Below, piece by piece: positions 1 through 11,122 of a stretch of DNA of 64,000 nt. Both the position numbers and the translations under genes were made by a program. The stretch is from Oscarella lobularis (taxonomy: Eukaryota > Porifera > Homoscleromorpha > Homosclerophorida > Oscarellidae). The notes under the pieces were generated by a model. It had not been told where the DNA came from, searched no databases, and saw only the letters and a program-made list of their open reading frames with translations. How positions within the stretch are numbered: position 1 is the first letter of the stretch; each line of letters begins with the position of its first letter. The stretch lies in contig NC_089191.1 in assembly GCF_947507565.1 (NCBI RefSeq), positions 372,001 through 436,000 of the forward strand, in the 5' to 3' direction.

Positions 1-446
1 TGAACACGTCAATTTCGCTCTTTCTCCGAGTGACATCTATTCAAATCGACTAATTTTATGCATTGAATTTCGTATCGAATACCGTACTGTTGCTACGCCT
101 TCGTCCCAGCCTACAAAATCAGGGTGAGGCCCCCTTTGAGGACACCGCTTTCTCACTCACCTGGAATCACTTGTCCAAGACCGATTTTAAATTGGAACGG
201 CTTTCCCCGATCTCTAGACGAATCAAACTTCGTGCCATTCGTAAGGGTTCCTAACGATGGGCAGTTGGTACGGAAAAAAAGCGAGGAGCGGCCAAAAAAT
301 TTCACAGTACCCGTGTAGTGCACCTTTACCGTCTGCCCCTTGCTCGGAAAGCTGCGTCCTATATTCGACAGCTTAAAAACGCGCATCGAGGTCTTTTCTG
401 GCTCTGTACCGTCGCCTGGAGTAATAACTTCCTTGTCGACTCCCAT
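1..446 (-). CDS. FKBP1A: FKBP12-type peptidyl-prolyl isomerase, 3' end outside window
   Basis: Cytosolic proline cis-trans isomerase of the FK506-binding family. Five exons can be joined in phase: 410-446 ([13 protein letters not shown]), 311-358, 161-250, 88-110 and 1-36; the gene continues beyond base 1. The joined protein carries the family landmarks [44 protein letters not shown] in order, with the tryptophan at the floor of the binding pocket. Introns are 45-70 bp. The start is fixed by the canonical MGV opening. It is divergent from UBE2W with only 64 bp between the two start codons. It is a short single-domain form, so FKBP1A/1B rather than a multidomain FKBP. Confidence 0.88.
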
Positions 447-510
447 TTTTTCGTTCCGCGTGCTTTGATGATGACGTATCGCACTGTTGATATTCTTTTC
501 GTACGGGAAC
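447..510. promoter_or_regulatory. Shared divergent promoter, FKBP1A-like / UBE2W
   Basis: Only 64 bp separate the two start codons, so both transcripts must start within or very near this interval. No TATA box is visible. Core elements were not identified; the call rests on geometry alone. Confidence 0.45.
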
Positions 511-1215
511 ATGGAGAAAAGGCTGCAGAAGGAACTGAGAAAATTTCGCGGCGATCCGCCAGAGGGAATGTCGTTGGACGACGATTCCGTGACGGGCGAC
601 ATCACACGGTGCGTCTACGCGCGATTTCCTGCATATCGAAACTAACTCGGAGCTCGCAACAGATGGATTGTTCGCGTAGAAGGAGCTGCAGGTAAATCGC
701 TCACATTAACAACGTCAACGGTCATTTTTCTTGCAGGCACTCTCTACGCCGACGAAAAATTCCGACTCCAATTCAAATTCGAAAAGGGCTACCCATTCAG
801 TTCACCTCAGGTCCAATCCTATTATCGAGTCAATATCAAATATATAGATGTTCTCTTTAGGTAACCTTCGTTCCGCCGCACGTTCCTCTGCACCCGCACG
901 TCTACACGAACGGTCACATATGCCTATCAATTCTCACGGAGGACTGGACACCGGCGCTATCAGTCGAAGCCGTCTGCCTTAGCGTTTTAAGTATGCTGAG
1001 TAGCTGCAAGAAAAAGGTTCCAAGTTCATCTCTAAGCACACACACTCTAACCTTATACCTCGCCTATAGGAAAAACCGCCTGATAATGACCTCTACGTGC
1101 GGACGTGTAGCAGTAATCCAAAGAAAACGCACTGGTGGTACCACGGTATATATAATCTTACACACAATCATGCATATGTACTTTTTTGTCCCCCACCCTA
1201 GATGACAAAGCTTAG
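511..1215 (+). CDS. UBE2W: Ubiquitin-conjugating enzyme E2 W
   Basis: E2 enzyme known for attaching ubiquitin to protein N-termini. Exons joined in phase: 511-608, 663-691, 737-810, 861-1016, 1070-1145, 1202-1215. The product starts [12 protein letters not shown] and contains the UBC fold with the active-site segment [19 protein letters not shown]; its cysteine is the thioester residue. UBE2W has HPH where most E2s have HPN, and that is seen here. The C-terminus [14 protein letters not shown] matches the atypical flexible tail of UBE2W. The first five introns are about 45-55 bp. It ends 86 bp before the stop of the convergent RAD51AP1-like gene. Confidence 0.93.
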
Positions 1216-1301
1216 CAAACTGGTACTACAGTATATCTAGTAGCTAGACGTGCAGCATACGCAACGGGGAGTTGTTGTTCTTATAGACTGCAATACATCC
1301 G

Positions 1302-2663
1302 CTAATGATTATGAAGTGGTTGACATTTCTGCTTCTTCGAAAGTCCCAAACGCAATTTGCGCGCGCGTTTTCTCGGAATCACGCCGCCGCCGCCGCCGCC
1401 GCCGCCGCCGTCGCATTGTTGTCGTAGCGATGGAAAATCGAAGCACTTGACCGGCTTGGGAACGTCCGTCGTCAATGTGGGATTCAAATTCTTTGATTTC
1501 CATTGCGTTTCATTTGTATTTGCGGCGACGAATCCTTGTTGGTGATGCGAATCCAGCTCATCTATGGCTGCAGCTTCTGCATCTTCATTAGGAACAAGCT
1601 GGTCTGGCGCTACCGTCGTAGCAGGTGAACTTCCCTTGAAATGATCATTGCCAAAGATAGCTGGAGGAAGTTCGACGTCGCAATTAGAAAAATCTCCCGT
1701 CTCCTCCGTTTCTTTGGGAGTGCTATGAAAAGGACTAGGCGATGTTCCCACTTTAGGAAATCGCGTCACTTTGATGAGAGGAGGTAGAGGAGGTAGAGGA
1801 CTCAATAACGTATCTCTTTCTCCTTCTTCCTTTTCCTCTTCTTCGATTGGAGTTGCGGACGTGAAGGGAAGACGATCGTTCGATATGTCGCAATTGATCG
1901 ACGTCGAAATGCAGACCGCGTTGACGCAATCGGAATTGGGACGCATGAACGATTCTTCGTGTGGCGGCGAAAGGGAACGCGAATCGCCGAGCATGGCGAG
2001 ACGAGAGACGTCGTTTTGATCAGGAACAATGAAATCTTCCCTTACGTTTTCTCCTTCGTCCATTGGAACTTCCCCCCACGACTTTTTTCCTTCTTCTTTT
2101 TCTACAGGACTCGTCATTTTTTCAGCTGATTTTTCCATGCAGATGTCTTCCATTTCCTCTTTCTCGCTGCTGAATATTTCAATCGAAACCATACCCTTTT
2201 CAAATCCGGGTTCTTTCTCCTCGATTTCTCTATCTATTTCTTTGGTCATACTTTCTACATCGTATTTAATTCAATTATAAATATCCAATACCTTGATTGT
2301 TGATCTCTTCGCTTGATGGGCCTCTCTTTCCGCCACATGAGAAGGACATTTCGTCCTCGAGGCTCTCTTCGTTATCGATGACGTCATCAAAAGCGTTTTC
2401 GCTCGAAAATTCTTCTATTGGCTTCGCTGGCGATTCGATTGCCGTTTTCCTGAGCGGATTGATCAAGAAGGAAGACAGTGGTAAGCGTTGAACGTCCGCT
2501 TGACGCGATTCGTCTAAGGAATGGGCTCGATAAGTGAAATCGACGCGCGCGATTGCGTTTTCTGACCTAAAGGCGGCTTATCCGAGAACACGGAGCTCGG
2601 TGAAGACATCAGCGAAGACGAAAAGGCTGAACGAAGAGTTGCGGCGAGCACACGGCGCTTTTT
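1302..2663 (-). CDS. RAD51AP1/RAD51AP2-like RAD51-binding protein (5' end unresolved)
   Basis: Three coding exons join in phase: 2567-2663, 2292-2513 and 1302-2254, about 420 residues. Most of the protein is acidic and disordered, with a nine-glycine run from a trinucleotide repeat near 1381-1412. The last residues read RKLRLGLSKKQKCQPLH. This resembles the C-terminal RAD51-binding motif of RAD51AP1, which has LRLGLSRLARVKPLHP in vertebrates. That motif is the only basis for the name. The family stimulates RAD51 strand invasion in homologous recombination. The true start is unclear: an upstream ATG near 2808 (MADKTWFDYTTTLL) would need splicing that gives a stop, so translation may begin at MSSPSSVF inside the 2567-2663 exon. 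Confidence 0.5.
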
Positions 2664-3019
2664 CTGCAGTCATTTCGCCGATCTTGAACGAAGCGAAAGC
2701 GCGCTAAGGGACGAGCGCGCGAAAATGAGCGGCGAAATAGCGAAAGAAATAACGAAAAGACTTACATAAAAGCGTCGTTGTATAGTCGAACCACGTTTTA
2801 TCCGCCATCTTCTTTCGATGAAAGTGCGAAATATTGCACCACCTAACGGAATCGTTATGCAATCAATAACCAAAACCGGTATTCAAACCGGTTTTTGTTT
2901 CGCGCCTCTATGTTACCGACCAACCAGAGCGCTAGACGAGCCCCACGTGATCGCAACGGACCAATGAGCGCGATGGGCGGGGTTACGCTGTTCATAAGCG
3001 AAGTGCACACCGATTTTCC

Positions 3020-3812
3020 TTCAGTTGCGGCTGAGGGTGGGTGCGGCGTGGAGCAATCTGCGTCTCATCCTTGAGAGGACTGGCTCGGGAGCTTTGGCAG
3101 AAGGCAAGTGAGGATAGTTGGAACTCAGCGTGGCCCACGGTTAAATTCCGTGCCGGAGCCTGTAGGCAGGGCGATGGGGGGCTTCGGCCTCGGTTTACGC
3201 ACTGGGCAGACGGATCGTCCGAGGTCTTATTGTCGTCAACAAGTACGGCCCGCGCTAGGCTCGAGCGGGCACGACTTGGAGGGGGTGTTCAACTATGGTC
3301 TGGTTGCCGGCACTTTTCTCACCCGAACGACGCGATTAGACCGACGATGATCCAGTCCAGGAGCCTTCGATTCCTCCATTGCACTGTCTTCATTGTCGAC
3401 TCCTACAAGCAGTGGTCAGCTTTTCTCCACTCCACAAGGCCCGGTTCTTCTCAGGAAGACATACCGAAGGCTTTGGTACCAGCGCACCGGGGTTTCGGTA
3501 TTAGGGGCCGATCCTCATCCAGGTGGGTACTGAATGGAGTGGCCGAGGACCCGCAACTCGCCCGAAACTTTTTGGAAGGGGGTCATCGCTTTGCGAAGAC
3601 TCACCTGGGCTACGAAGCGTCCGAACCTCCACGCGGTGTAGCCTGGATAACGCTAATACGGACGCAACAAAAAGGTACGTACGACGATTATTTGGCAGTG
3701 ACTAACTCTCTTTTTTTAGGTGGAAGCGTGGCGCGAGGGGCTCCGAAGATAGAAGGACAGAACGAGACCGATAGCGAGTGTGTGTATTTTTTTGTATCTG
3801 AATAAATAAATG
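3020..3812 (+). ncRNA. Unrecognised spliced polyadenylated transcript, probably structured non-coding RNA
   Basis: A transcript unit is implied by an intron at 3675-3719 (GTACGT donor, CTAAC branch-like motif, TTTTTTTAG acceptor) and tandem AATAAA at 3801-3810. A frame stays open from 3041 to 3805 (254 codons), but its product is low-complexity R/S/G-rich and resembles no family I know. The DNA instead shows RNA-like folding: a hairpin CACGG/CCGTG at 3136-3152, a UUCG-capped hairpin at 3178-3191, CGGA/TCCG at 3211-3221, and a possible pseudoknot at 3608-3665. The start is approximate. No telomerase template, RNase P or SRP signature was found. A real protein cannot be excluded. Confidence 0.35.
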
Positions 3813-3861
3813 TTAATTAATCGTAAAACGCTGTCGTAAAAACAACGGACTCGCGTGCGTC

Positions 3862-6459
3862 ATGACGTCTCCTCAGCGTCGTTCTTCCAAGCAACGAGAG
3901 GCGAACTCCTATCCTAACCAGCAAATTCGAACGCGCTTCGAACTCTGGCCCCGTAAAATCGCCGCAACGACGATCGATAGCACGGCTCCCTTCGTCGACC
4001 GGCTCGTCGTCTCGATGAGCCGAAGAGCGCGAATGGCTACGAGTTTCCCAGCTCCAGTGCATTCGTTCGCCGATAAAATAACCGTCGAATGGCCGCAATC
4101 GAACGTCCTGGCGATGCTCGTAAACTTGACGCGTTCACGTGACGAGACATTCGAACCCAAAGAAGTCAAATGCACGGTACGTTATTCGTCGCTCGACGAC
4201 GATGACGACGACGAGGAGAAGCCCTTGAAAGTGTTTGCCACATGCAAAATCGATTTGTCCCGGATCGCAATAGAAGGCGAGAAATGGCGTCAAGACGTCG
4301 ATCTTCCGATGAACGTTCACACGAGCCTCGACGAATTAATTAGCGACGTCACTTTTCACGCGACAGCCGTCCTAAAACCTCTCACGCCAATTTCTTTGCC
4401 TGCTGACAATGACGATGACAATCTAAGTGACATAAGGTACAGCCCACCATAAATCAATTTTATTATTTAATTAATTTCATCATTAGTGTTGATGACGATC
4501 AAGAAATCGATTTGGAGTCTGTTAATTTTTCTGCGACCTCTATTCCTCCCTTGACTAAAATCAACTACAGATCTCGTCCAAACGTTCGTCCAAAACGATC
4601 GTCGTGGAACTCTCAGCTAACGACTCACCCGGAAGACGGTCCTTTTACCTTTGCCGGCGATTTCGACCCGCTGGGAATTCTCAAAGTGAAGATAATCGGA
4701 GCGAGTTCCCTCGCACTACCAACTAAACTCAAATCATCCCAAATCGGAATCTATTGCATCCTCACAATCAATGGGGGTTTCACAAAAACGAAAACGGCTA
4801 CTCATCCTTACCAGACAACGTCACAGGTTGACGTCAAAATAATATTATAATTAGGTGTACCTGTTTGTAAATTTTTGTCTCAGGCTCCTGTTGTTTGGAA
4901 TCCGACCGATACGGGAGTCATTCGATTCTACGCGTCACGATCACGTCATTTGTTTCTTCTCTGCCATGCTGTGGATCAAATCGATTTGGCAGACGAGCCA
5001 CAGTGTATAAACATCGTTGATGATGACGTCAAGGAGAAATCCGCCTCGAAGAAAAATTGCATTGGGGTTGCAAGTTTACCAATAAAAGATATCAATATCG
5101 GAGAAGAGGAAGAGGAGCAAATAATGCGACTTGAACCTACAGGATCCGTTTATTTGATTGCACAATTCTTACGTATAATAAATAAATCTGTACCGGTAAA
5201 TTGAACGATGGTGCCTTTTTTCTCAGGCTTGAATTATCGACATCCGGTTTCTGCTCGGGGAAGAGTCACCCTACTTCAAGCTCTTGATCTATCTGCCGCT
5301 GAGTCCAGCATGGTTTCCTGCTTTGTCCGAATTGACGGAAAACAACAGGTTTGCTCATACATATATACTGTATATCTATCTATTCTATAGGGATCAACAA
5401 ATCCTGTTGCTTTGGGAGAGAAAAGCGAACTCAGCTGGCAGTCCGAACCTATTGAGTTCTTGCTCGTCAACGCAGTAGATTTGGAAATTCATTTGTGGGC
5501 CTCTAGGTTCCCCAATTGAATACATCTACGTTATTTTTTTTGAAAACGCTCGCTCTAGAGTTGGGGGATACGCCAATTGGTGTGGCTATGGGGTCTTGCC
5601 TCTTGCTTCCTGTCTTTATAACGACGGTGATAAGCCAGCCGTTGAATCCCTGAGCCAGTGCGTGAGGGTCACACTGCCTTGCGAGAAAGCAACGTGGATC
5701 GATTTAGAACCAAAGGTGAGAGTACCCATCTAGAAAAAAAACAAAAAACGCTGTTTTCTTTCTTCTATAGGGAAAGTTGTTAATTCAGCTCGACCTCAAT
5801 CCTTCCCAGGTTCCTTTTCAAATGGCTGATAATCCAGAAACAAAAGGAAAAATAAAAAAGAGGTCACTAAAAAAAGAACACGTCATCTTTGCATAAGAGT
5901 CTGGTATTAGGAGTTTGCCTCAAGTCGGACTTTCAAAGGAGGGAAAATTAGACGTGGTTCCAACAATCGAAATAGCTCCCGTTGGACGATCACTAGACAA
6001 CGTGGAAGAGACGGAGCAGCCGCAGCTGGCCCAACGAGAAATTCCTAAAGAGAGACAGAGTTAGTCAATAACGAAGTCTAATTTGTAATGGAAGTTTTCT
6101 TCTAGGAAAGAAAACAGCATCGTGGTCTGAATTGCTGTCACTAATGAAGGACAGGATAGAGTTGAAAAAAGAGGCGAGAGTCAACTAGATGCATTCATAG
6201 CTGTTAGCTCTACGTTAGTCATAGAACGAGTATTTGAAAGAAACGGTCATCGCGGTCAAAGCGGAATTGGCAGAAAGCGAATTTCAAAGGGAGAAATTAG
6301 CAATTCAGAACGAGTACGTAGCAACGTGTTCACAATTAATTAATTTAATCCGTATATAGAAAACTGCTTGGTCTACTTCAAAAGGAGAAACGAAAAGCAA
6401 GAACTCTGGCTCGAACGTCAACCAGCTTGGAACTGCAAAAAGTCATGAATCAAGTTTAG
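3862..6459 (+). CDS. Multi-C2-domain protein with C-terminal coiled coil
   Basis: Eleven exons join in phase to about 700 residues: 3862-4436, 4487-4826, 4884-5172, 5227-5348, 5391-5506, 5559-5715, 5771-5862, 5911-6059, 6106-6179, 6225-6313, 6360-6459. The first ~160 residues resemble an N-terminal (NT) type C2 sandwich: basic start, FELWPRKI, then VKCTVRYSSL. A second C2-like stretch starts at GILKVKIIGASSLALP and a third at RVTLLQALDLSAAESSM. The last ~100 residues (LKKEA...VAVKAELAESEFQREKLAIQNEKLL) form a coiled coil. C2 domains usually bind membranes or partners; the acidic calcium loops are not obvious, so binding may be calcium-independent. No specific orthologue recognised. Confidence 0.7.
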
Positions 6460-7042
6460 AACACGGAGATATCTATACATGCACTGCCTCACTACCAATT
6501 TAATTTGCGCGCACATCTGTTATATCACGACTATTTAACCCATGTTCACTTTCACGTGACAATGTAAGCAGATAAAATCAAAGATCGAGGGTCAGGGGTC
6601 AAACTGGCAATGTATCATGTAGTCAAAGGAATTTCGTTGCGCCCTGGCACATAAGTGCTCCGGATGTGAACTTTTTACCGGTGTCTCATACTCCGCTTCG
6701 GACGTCGAAGCGACGCCCAAGCGACTCTCAAAGGTGGCCTCCGTACAATAACACATAGTGAATTGTGCATAGAAAAGATTATTTATCAGCTTCCCCCTCC
6801 CTCGAGGCTCCCCTCTTAGTAAATACGTTAAAGAGATATGGTATGTGGAGTCATGCACGAGACACGTGATCGTGATCCCATACCGATCGCTATCGAACAC
6901 GTTTGAACAAGAAAAACAAAAAAATAAGCGCTGTAGTTCTCTAGTTAGACCTAATTTCAGTAAGAACGTGCCGGCATTCTACTTCTCACAGACTATACTA
7001 TACTACGTCAGTCTACTGCTGGCGCGAAAGGAGAAAAATGTA
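6460..7042. other. Convergent 3' intergenic region
   Basis: This stretch lies between the stop of the multi-C2 gene and the stop of the Sox gene. Open frames here are short and show no recognisable domain. It probably holds both 3' UTRs. No repeat or RNA gene was seen. Confidence 0.5.
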
Positions 7043-8260
7043 CTAGAGGGTGCGAATGGGCTGTGCGCAGCCTACCCCGGGCGGTATCACCGCTACGTCC
7101 CATCCGATCGCCGATTCGAGAAGCTGATCGACGTCCAATAGATGTCCGGGATCGAGATCACGTGACATCGATGCATGCATCGGAAAATCGTTTGTCGCAG
7201 TCGTCGACGTCGTCGTCGCTCCACGATGAAACGACGGCAAGTCGTTGCCACCGAAAAACGTCGTCGATCGTGCTGCCGAAGGAACCGCCCCAGGCGATGA
7301 TAAGTTAGTAGCCGGAGACGGGCAAGCGCAGTCGTGACTGGGCGTGGTCAACTCAGAAGCATATCCGCAATCGGACGACGCTCCAGGAGGACGATAGAGA
7401 CTCGCCGATCCGCCGAACGGTAGACGCGCGAGCGTCGTGCAACTCGGCGGATAAGGCGGCGGAAAAAGAGGAGCGCTAATCGTCTGTTGCGTCGGCGGTC
7501 GTAGAGCGGAGGCGGCGCTGAGGAGCGGCCACGATTGGGACGCGCGCCGCTGCATGTTGCATATGGGAGGGGGTAGAGGGAGCGTAGGCGTGACGGGCTC
7601 AGAATCGACGAAATCGACGAGTTGAGATTTGATTGTGCCGTACGTCGTTCTTTCCCATTGCTGGAAATCTCTGTAGCGCGAGAGAGGCATTCGAATGCAG
7701 ACGATCGGTTCGGCTGCCGGTGAGTACTGTGGAGGCGTGACTACGCCCGCGTCCTTTTCTCCCAGGGGGGTCGTGCGTTGTTGCGAGGGGGCGTGTTCTG
7801 TCTCGTGCACTGGAGTCTCGTTCAGCTCGGCTTCGCCGTCACGTTTCCACGGTTTCTTGACACTCTTTCGTCGACGCGGCTTGTAACGATAGTCGGGATG
7901 CGCCTCCATGTGCTCCAAGCGCAATTTCTCCGCTTCCTCGATATACGGTCGCTTTTGACTGTGCGGCAGAATTTTCCACAGTTTTCCGAGCATTTTACTC
8001 AGCTCAGCGTTGTGCAAATCAGGATTCTTCGTCGCTAATTTCTTTCGTTCGGTCTGCGCCCAAACCATGAACGCGTTCATCGGTCGCTTGACCCGATTCG
8101 GATCGCGCGCGCTTCGATAGAAAGCCGAGTCGTCGCCTGGCGGCGTCGACGGCTCGACTTGAGCCAAGCGACGCAGATACGCGTTCACATTCGACTCGTC
8201 GATCGTCGTCGACTCGTCAGAGCTCGCGTCGCCGCCGCCAACGCCGCCTTTTTTCTCCAT
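7043..8260 (-). CDS. Sox family HMG-box transcription factor (SoxF/SoxE-like)
   Basis: Single-exon gene of about 405 residues if it starts at [10 protein letters not shown]; an upstream in-frame ATG at 8332 would add 24 residues. The HMG box spans about residues 56-134: [20 protein letters not shown], then [38 protein letters not shown] and [10 protein letters not shown]. These are diagnostic Sox residues that bind the DNA minor groove. The [15 protein letters not shown] wording favours SoxF, while the RRRKSVKK tail also recalls SoxE, so it may predate or lie between these groups. The C-terminal half is proline/serine/threonine-rich, as expected for an activation region. It shares a ~290-360 bp interval with the 3' end of MCPH1. 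Confidence 0.9.
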   Translation of the reverse strand: MEKKGGVGGGDASSDESTTIDESNVNAYLRRLAQVEPSTPPGDDSAFYRSARDPNRVKRPMNAFMVWAQTERKKLATKNPDLHNAELSKMLGKLWKILPHSQKRPYIEEAEKLRLEHMEAHPDYRYKPRRRKSVKKPWKRDGEAELNETPVHETEHAPSQQRTTPLGEKDAGVVTPPQYSPAAEPIVCIRMPLSRYRDFQQWERTTYGTIKSQLVDFVDSEPVTPTLPLPPPICNMQRRASQSWPLLSAASALRPPTQQTISAPLFPPPYPPSCTTLARLPFGGSASLYRPPGASSDCGYASELTTPSHDCACPSPATNLSSPGAVPSAARSTTFFGGNDLPSFHRGATTTSTTATNDFPMHASMSRDLDPGHLLDVDQLLESAIGWDVAVIPPGVGCAQPIRTL

Positions 8261-8617
8261 TCGACCTTTTACCTTGTCGCAAATCGATCTGTTGTGCAGC
8301 GATGCACGAAGGCGACGCGCTTTTATGTACACGACGCTGAATCGTCCCCGTAGGTCACGTGTAGGGGCGGTGCTGCTTCCGGATACGTAATAAAAAATAG
8401 CTCCTTATGACTCTTTTAGTCGATTCAAGAGGTCTCCCCTTCGAGTCGTTTATTTCGAGTTCGTCTTCGAGCGTTTTTCTCACGCTATCGCCATGGGAAG
8501 GACGCTCTGAGAAATTTTTTTCCTATTTATCGCGCTTCCACTCGTCTCTATGCTCAATTGACCGTCATTTTACAATACGACTATGCAAGGCATTCACTCT
8601 TAAGTCGTCATTTGACG

Positions 8618-10960
8618 TCACTGCGTGTATAAATCGAGTGGCATTACGGTTTGATGCGCTATCGTGTCTAGAAGCCATTTTTCCGTGACGACCATTCCCT
8701 TCCCACCGCCCACGCAAACCGTCTCCTTTCCCCGCGCCGTTCCCACTAACTAAAAGTCGGGACACGTACTCTCCTAATCCCCGCGAGACGACGTATCGAA
8801 AGCATTCCTTACCTCCCCGTTGCATAGCTCCACTAATTCCATTAGAACCGGATGTTCCGGCACCGTCGATTTCGCTACGAAAATCGAGCTCACTTCGCAA
8901 AGAACGCCCGGATCGTCGTTTCGTTTTTTCATCCGGGATATCTAAACATTCAATTCACGATTTATTTGAAATAATTAATTAATTAATAATACGAACTTTA
9001 GCTCCGGGGAATTTCGCGTTCATTTCGTATTTATCCTCGTCAACCCATCTATGTTCCTCTAATGATTTCAAAATCTACGAAAAACGGAGTTTTTCTCCCT
9101 CACGTGCTAAATTAATTAATATGAATTAATTAATTAATACCCAATCGTAAGAAAGTATCCAAGTGCCCCGCGCAATTCCCCGGAGCACGCTCAACGTTCG
9201 TCGTCCCTCGCCACACACCACGTGCGTCGTCGAATCGCTGACGTCATTCTCCACGCAAAACGTACCCAAAGCGGAGACAAGAGACAGAATGACGTCACGA
9301 TCCCTGGGGGTCCCCACCCAAGAAATAAAAACAATTGTCGTTTAGAGCGGGTCTAGACTTACTCTGGGCTCAAACTCGTCATCACTAGAGACTGTTTTGA
9401 TTTTTTTATTGATTGTTTTCTTGTTCTTTTCGACGTCGGCGTGAAATCGTTCGATATTGGCGGAGATTTCGATTTTTTTTCTGGTGTTTTTTCGTTGGGA
9501 AACGTTAAGTTTTTGCGATTCAGAAGCTTTCGTTTTTGGGAGCGCATTGGGGTCCCACTCTTTTTCGTTTCCTTCTCGTTTTCGCGCGAAGAAGAAGCGA
9601 GAGGCGTTTTCTTACTTGAAGAGGGGCTAATTCCCAATTCGCATTCCAACTTAGTCAAATCTAAATCTAGTTTAACTCTAAAATAGACTCGGTTTTCTAT
9701 TAATAAAAATCAAACCTACCTATGTCCGCAGGATCAAGATCTATAGAGTTAAAATTTTTTATTAGCCAAAATTATTTATTTATTTATTTATTTAACCTGG
9801 AAATAAAGCTTGTCGCATTTTCTTATCTTCTTCCAAATCATCATAAGTGAATCCCCAAAAGTAGCTGCTCATCTTCCTTTCACTACCTAAAAACGAATCA
9901 TTAGAGATTTATTGAAGTGACACACCCACGCACTCGATGACGGACTCTCTCCAACGGTGAGCATTTCACCGCTGCTGTCGTTGCTACGGACAACCAATGG
10001 TGTCAACGATGCAGGTTGCGTATCAAGAGCCAAAATACGAGACGCTAATTTATACATTTCTATTTAATTTTATTTACTTATTTAATTATTGCCTTTTGGG
10101 GTGGTGGCTTTGCCTGATCCAAAGAGAATTTCCCTTTTCTCTCGTCTTTTTCTAGATCTTTCTACGCTCAATTTTATGGTTTCTTCGTCGAATTGCTTGG
10201 GTTGCATTAATTTCATTCGCTAAATAATAATCTAATTAATTAATTAATTAAAAATATGAATCCTAACCTTGTGTTTTCTCCAAAGAACGGAACTTGTTCC
10301 GTCGGTGAAAGCCGGATACTTTGCCTCAGACACCCTCTCGCCACTCAGCCTACAGCTAAAATGAATCAATTTTAATATTAATTAATTAATTAATTGAAAT
10401 TTACTTTTCAAGCCACATAACTGATACTATGTGAATTTTTTTCATTTCGGCTTTTTCCAAAACGTGAGGTTTTCCATCTTGAAAAATCTAGAAAAGGAAT
10501 TCGAAAAAAAATTCCAATGAATCACAAAACTTCTCACCAAGTGGGTGACATCCTTTCGAATTCGATTTACAGCCTTAATTAATTAATTAATTAATTAACT
10601 AATTGGAGTTCTTTATACGAAAATTTTCTTTACCTTTCCGCCCAACTTTTCGACTTGCTTCGCGACTCCCGAAAAGCGATTTTCCATAAAATCTCTAACC
10701 TCAACGCACGCTACGACACCTGAGCCAAGCTCACTTTCGCAAAAAACGGCTTTTTCTTGCAAATCACGACCCTTCGAACCTTCTAGGGGTTGGGAAATGC
10801 GTTGCGTCGACGGCTGATCGGCTTCGACACCATCCTCCTTGCTCGCGTTCGTCGCGGCGCCGATTTCTGTGTTTTCTCGGTCTTCTGCGTGAATCTAGTA
10901 AACGCCGTTTCTATAAAATACAATAATACAACGTCGACAAACGTTTTCAGCTCTATTCAT
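8618..10960 (-). CDS. MCPH1: Microcephalin, three BRCT domains
   Basis: Fourteen exons join in phase to 549 residues: 10943-10960, 10634-10894, 10538-10573, 10405-10487, 10268-10349, 10093-10219, 9934-10059, 9797-9886, 9720-9740, 9363-9666, 9141-9303, 8997-9074, 8813-8941, 8618-8749. The N-terminal BRCT has VVACVEVRDFMENRFSGVAK, KDVTHLIFQDG and MWLESC-like WLEKLSGERV. A basic linker (SKRTRKQSIKKSKQSLVMT) precedes the tandem C-terminal BRCTs, with TTHVVCGEGRRTLSVLRGIA, RGTWILSYDWILKSLEEHRW and VVTEKWLLDTIAHQ. MCPH1 binds phosphorylated H2AX through the C-terminal pair and regulates chromosome condensation. The intron between exons 6 and 7 has a GC donor at 10092-10091. The start is inferred from exon phase and is the least certain part. 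Confidence 0.88.
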
Positions 10961-11122
10961 CTCGATTCTCGTCGTTTGGAAGTCGAAGGAGCGTTTTCAC
11001 AGTTCTTTGGAAAAACGCGCATGAGCAGCTTCGCCTCCCGTATAAGAACCCATCTCCGGGATCACGTGTGCTTCCATAACTCCCGGAAACCTCGCGAGAC
11101 CGGGGCAAGCAGCGTAGAAGAA
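10961..11122. promoter_or_regulatory. Shared divergent promoter, MCPH1 / DNA glycosylase
   Basis: MCPH1 translation starts at 10960 on the minus strand. The glycosylase starts at 11123, or at the in-frame ATG at 11021, on the plus strand. At most 162 bp separate the two reading frames. The interval contains a CACGTG E-box at 11064-11069. No other element was recognised. Confidence 0.45.

Noticed and set aside
3000-3720. Telomerase RNA
   Set aside because: A pseudoknot is present but no template complementary to TTAGGG repeats was found on either strand.
3041-3805. 254-codon open frame as a protein gene
   Set aside because: Product shows no domain or plausible composition. The region has strong RNA stems, so it was listed as a probable RNA; kept open as an alternative.
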